Source: Gorillibacterium timonense (GTDB lineage: Bacteria > Bacillota > Bacilli > Paenibacillales > NBRC-103111). From it: DNA of 64,000 bases. Under the pieces are notes generated by a model. It did not search any database. It was not told the origin of the DNA and saw only the letters and a program-made list of their open reading frames with translations. This document shows, in pieces, positions 61,663 through 64,000 of this stretch. Positions within the stretch are counted from its first letter, which is position 1. Every line of letters starts with the position of its first letter. The stretch spans positions 1,736,001-1,800,000 of the forward strand of contig NZ_LN881724.1 of the NCBI RefSeq assembly GCF_001457415.1, written 5' to 3'. The translations under genes and the position numbers were made by a program.

Positions 61663-64000
61663 ATGTTCAAGCGACTCAAACGAAAGGGAATCACCATGGT
61701 TTCATCCGCTATTCTTTGTATTTCCCTCCTCATCCCGCCATCTCTAGCCGACGCCGCCGTTTCATGGCCGGCCTCGCAAATTCTGCCCACCCTGTCAGCG
61801 CCTGCGGCTACCCTTGACGCCATTGGCCTCAAGACCAGCTATTCGTACAGCGCGACGGGAACACAAGTTTTCCACGAAACGGGACAGGAGCAAACCAGCA
61901 ATCGACAGAAATATTGGACAGCCCGCACTTCCATCGATACGCCGAATAAAATGCTCGCTTACGGTCCTTATGCAACTGACATTCCGACAGGGTACAATAC
62001 GGCCTACTACAATCTGCTAGTAGACAACAACACCGCCAACAACCAGGATGTCGTCGTTATCGATGTGCGTGACAATACCACCGGTCAGGTGCTTGCAACG
62101 CAGACACTCACCCGCCAGATGTGGAACTCCGCCAACTCCTTCCAGCGCTTCGAGCTGCCCTACACCAACGCGGTGGCCGGCCATTCTCTCGAATTCCGGG
62201 TTCGCTGGCTTGGGACCTCTCTCGTCAGCGTATCCAGCGTCGGAACGACCCCCCGCAGCCTGGTCGATCTCTCCAACCTGTTCACCTCATTGAAGGGCCT
62301 TTTGGCCAAAGACCAGCCCCGCATGTACACGCTGGGTGAAGAAGAAGGAAGTTATACTTGGGCCAACTCCCTTGGGCTTGGCTATGCCGATGTCACGGAC
62401 AAATGGTCGCTCATCACCAAATATCGCAGCGAGATCAGCGGCATCGTCGTCTATGACTATAATGTCCCGGACACCCTTAACCTTGCGGCAACCATCGCGA
62501 GCGTCAAGAACGGCATTGTGGCAGGGCCCGAGCTGGTGTCGATGCTGACCTCCGCTCCTTACAACCTGCCGATTCTCGATGATTTGCAGAACCAGTTTGC
62601 CAACAAGCTTGAGGTTTATCACTATTTGAAAACCAATTATTGGCCGCAAACGACCAAACGGGTAATAGTCGGTCTCGATCCGAAATTGCCGGGACATCTG
62701 CGCGACTACTCCGCTGCTATCGGAGCTTCAGTCGTTTGGCTGGACCCGAGAATTCCCGCCGAGGATACCTTATTGCGGCAATTCCTTGCAGAAATGGCCC
62801 CTGGCACCGCCTACATGGGCTGGTGGCCGGATGAAGCTTCCGGGGTTGAACGGGTTTCGGAATACGGCTTGTCAACCATTGCCGCCGATTATTCCACCAA
62901 TCTGACGGTGTTCGGCGGAACTTCCCGCAACGTTGCCGTCAAATCTACACCGAACAAAATCCCGTTGGATAATAAAATTTACGTTTCGCTCATCATGAGC
63001 GACGGCGACAATCTGCAATATATGGAGCGCCACTTCCGCAATTTGTGGGACAGCCCGGGCCGGGGCAGCGTCCCCCTCGGCTGGACCGTATCGCCCGCTA
63101 TGCTCGATGCGATGCCCGGCGTACTGAACTATTACTACAATACCGCTACCGCCAACGACGTTTTTATTTCCGGCCCCAGCGGCATTGGGTATACCTATCC
63201 GAATTTCTGGAGCAATCAAACGTACCTTGACTCGTTTATCACCCAGTCCAATGATTACATGAAGCGCTCAGGATTGAAAATTGCCACCATCTGGAACTTT
63301 ATCAATGGCGGCATTAACGGCAATGTCGGCAACAGCTTTGCCAATAACGCCCCCTCCTTGCTGGGCTTGACGACGCAGCAAGCAGGCGGCAGCATTTCGA
63401 TTTACAACAACCTTTTGCCCGTTCAGGGATTGAATACAACCTATGGAGATTCCGCCGACGCCTTAATCAATACCATCTCCCAGGCGAATGTTGGCTGGAA
63501 CGGACAACAACCGTTGTTCCTCACCGTTCAGGCCAATCCGTGGCAAACGAATTACCAGGATATTCTCGATACCGCCAATCACTTTGCGTCCAACGCCAAC
63601 ATTGTCTTTGTCCGGACCGACACGTATTTTCAACTGGTCCGCGAATACTACGGGCTGCCGGTTGATCCGGATACCCTCGTTGCGCGATTGGAAGCCGAAA
63701 ACACAACCTACGCATCCTCACCGTTCAGCCATAGCGTAGGCCGCGCCGGCACAAACGGTTGGACTGCCAACGTCGCTCAAGACAGCCCGGGTTATATGCT
63801 GTGGGGCGGGTACTCAACCGCTAATCCTGCAGGGGGATTGACGGCGACCTTCCGGATCAATATCGATTCGCTTGCCGGCAATAACGACAAGGTTCTGACC
63901 TTAGATGTGCGAGATAATACGACCGGACAGGTGCTCAAATCCTCTGACGTGTACCGCAATCAATTCAAGGCTGCCGGGCTCCATCAGGATTTCAGCCTGG
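61663..64000 (+). CDS. Secreted GxGYxYP-family putative glycoside hydrolase (partial)
   Basis: Open from the ATG at 61663 to the window edge (779 codons, no stop), so the C-terminus is missing. Residues about 12-36 form a signal peptide (MVSSAILCISLLIPPSLADA). An N-terminal beta-rich domain contains DVRDNTTGQVL at 134-144. The central GxGYxYP domain has IMSDGDNLQYM near 446, and the name-giving GIGYTYP at 507-513. A second beta-rich module at the C-terminus repeats DVRDNTTGQVL at 748-758. This domain family is associated with carbohydrate processing, but its substrate is not established. AAAGGAG precedes the start by about 8 bases. Confidence 0.9.
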   Translation, partial: MFKRLKRKGITMVSSAILCISLLIPPSLADAAVSWPASQILPTLSAPAATLDAIGLKTSYSYSATGTQVFHETGQEQTSNRQKYWTARTSIDTPNKMLAYGPYATDIPTGYNTAYYNLLVDNNTANNQDVVVIDVRDNTTGQVLATQTLTRQMWNSANSFQRFELPYTNAVAGHSLEFRVRWLGTSLVSVSSVGTTPRSLVDLSNLFTSLKGLLAKDQPRMYTLGEEEGSYTWANSLGLGYADVTDKWSLITKYRSEISGIVVYDYNVPDTLNLAATIASVKNGIVAGPELVSMLTSAPYNLPILDDLQNQFANKLEVYHYLKTNYWPQTTKRVIVGLDPKLPGHLRDYSAAIGASVVWLDPRIPAEDTLLRQFLAEMAPGTAYMGWWPDEASGVERVSEYGLSTIAADYSTNLTVFGGTSRNVAVKSTPNKIPLDNKIYVSLIMSDGDNLQYMERHFRNLWDSPGRGSVPLGWTVSPAMLDAMPGVLNYYYNTATANDVFISGPSGIGYTYPNFWSNQTYLDSFITQSNDYMKRSGLKIATIWNFINGGINGNVGNSFANNAPSLLGLTTQQAGGSISIYNNLLPVQGLNTTYGDSADALINTISQANVGWNGQQPLFLTVQANPWQTNYQDILDTANHFASNANIVFVRTDTYFQLVREYYGLPVDPDTLVARLEAENTTYASSPFSHSVGRAGTNGWTANVAQDSPGYMLWGGYSTANPAGGLTATFRINIDSLAGNNDKVLTLDVRDNTTGQVLKSSDVYRNQFKAAGLHQDFSL

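Noticed and set aside
61611..61817. Small ATG frame with GGGAGG upstream, overlapping the GxGYxYP start
   Set aside because: The downstream part is out of frame with the clear signal peptide of the large gene and turns into Arg/Pro/His-rich noise. A short leader peptide cannot be excluded but nothing supports it.

Overview
The window reads as a chromosomal segment from an endospore-forming Firmicute with GC in the mid-50s by eye, most likely Paenibacillaceae (Paenibacillus/Cohnella-like). Reasons: a Gram-positive PolC, strong AGGAGG-type ribosome-binding sites with many TTG/GTG starts, sporulation genes (dpaAB, spoIIIE, spoVS, a SleB-like hydrolase), and a gene order that follows the Bacillus subtilis polC-to-ymcA (ricA) chromosomal block almost step by step. 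Nearly every gene is on the + strand. No rRNA, tRNA, CRISPR array, transposase or prophage was seen.

Layout. (1) 1-1.7 kb: two adjacent genes for proteins built from a 26-29-residue 'APFLSR' repeat, one repeat-only and one with an Xre-type HTH. They are the least familiar part of the window. (2) 1.9-18.1 kb: polC, then the rimP-nusA-ylxR-rplGA-infB-rbfA-nrnA-truB-ribF operon behind a good promoter and a structured leader, then rpsO and pnp. (3) 18.4-21.2 kb: polysaccharide deacetylase (ylxY type), M16 peptidase and dUTPase. (4) 21.4-23.4 kb: an inverted-repeat element and a lipoteichoic-acid-synthase-like gene in the place where B. subtilis carries ymxH. (5) 23.6-28.4 kb: dpaA-dpaB behind a near-perfect sigma-K promoter, then asd-dapG-dapA, which supplies dihydrodipicolinate, the substrate of DpaAB. 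(6) 28.6-35 kb: ribonuclease J, TepA-like protease, YlzJ, SpoIIIE/FtsK and a SleB-like hydrolase. (7) 35-43.3 kb: ymfF-ymfH-ymfI-ymfJ-ymfK-rodZ-yajQ, then rimO-pgsA from its own TTGACA/TATACT promoter. (8) 43.4-50 kb: cinA, recA (SOS box and promoter), recX, rny, ymdB, spoVS. (9) 50.3-53.8 kb: korA-korB (2-oxoacid:ferredoxin oxidoreductase) with a near-consensus Fur box upstream, then pduL. (10) 54-56 kb: miaB-ricA. (11) 56.1-60.2 kb: a membrane-anchored phosphodiester-glycosidase-like protein, then a complete sigY-yxlCDEFG operon with a promoter matching the sigma-Y consensus (TGAACG-N16-CGTC). (12) 60.3-64 kb: an FG-GAP-like lipoprotein and a large secreted GxGYxYP-family protein that runs off the window end.

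Most of the window is conserved housekeeping and sporulation machinery. The accessory points worth attention are the APFLSR repeat pair, a 45-bp minisatellite inside infB, two short elements with related termini, the Fur-box/KorAB/PduL arrangement, the autoregulated sigY operon and the GxGYxYP protein with a repeated terminal module. Gene calls rest on reading translated sequence and remembered family signatures; no database search was run.
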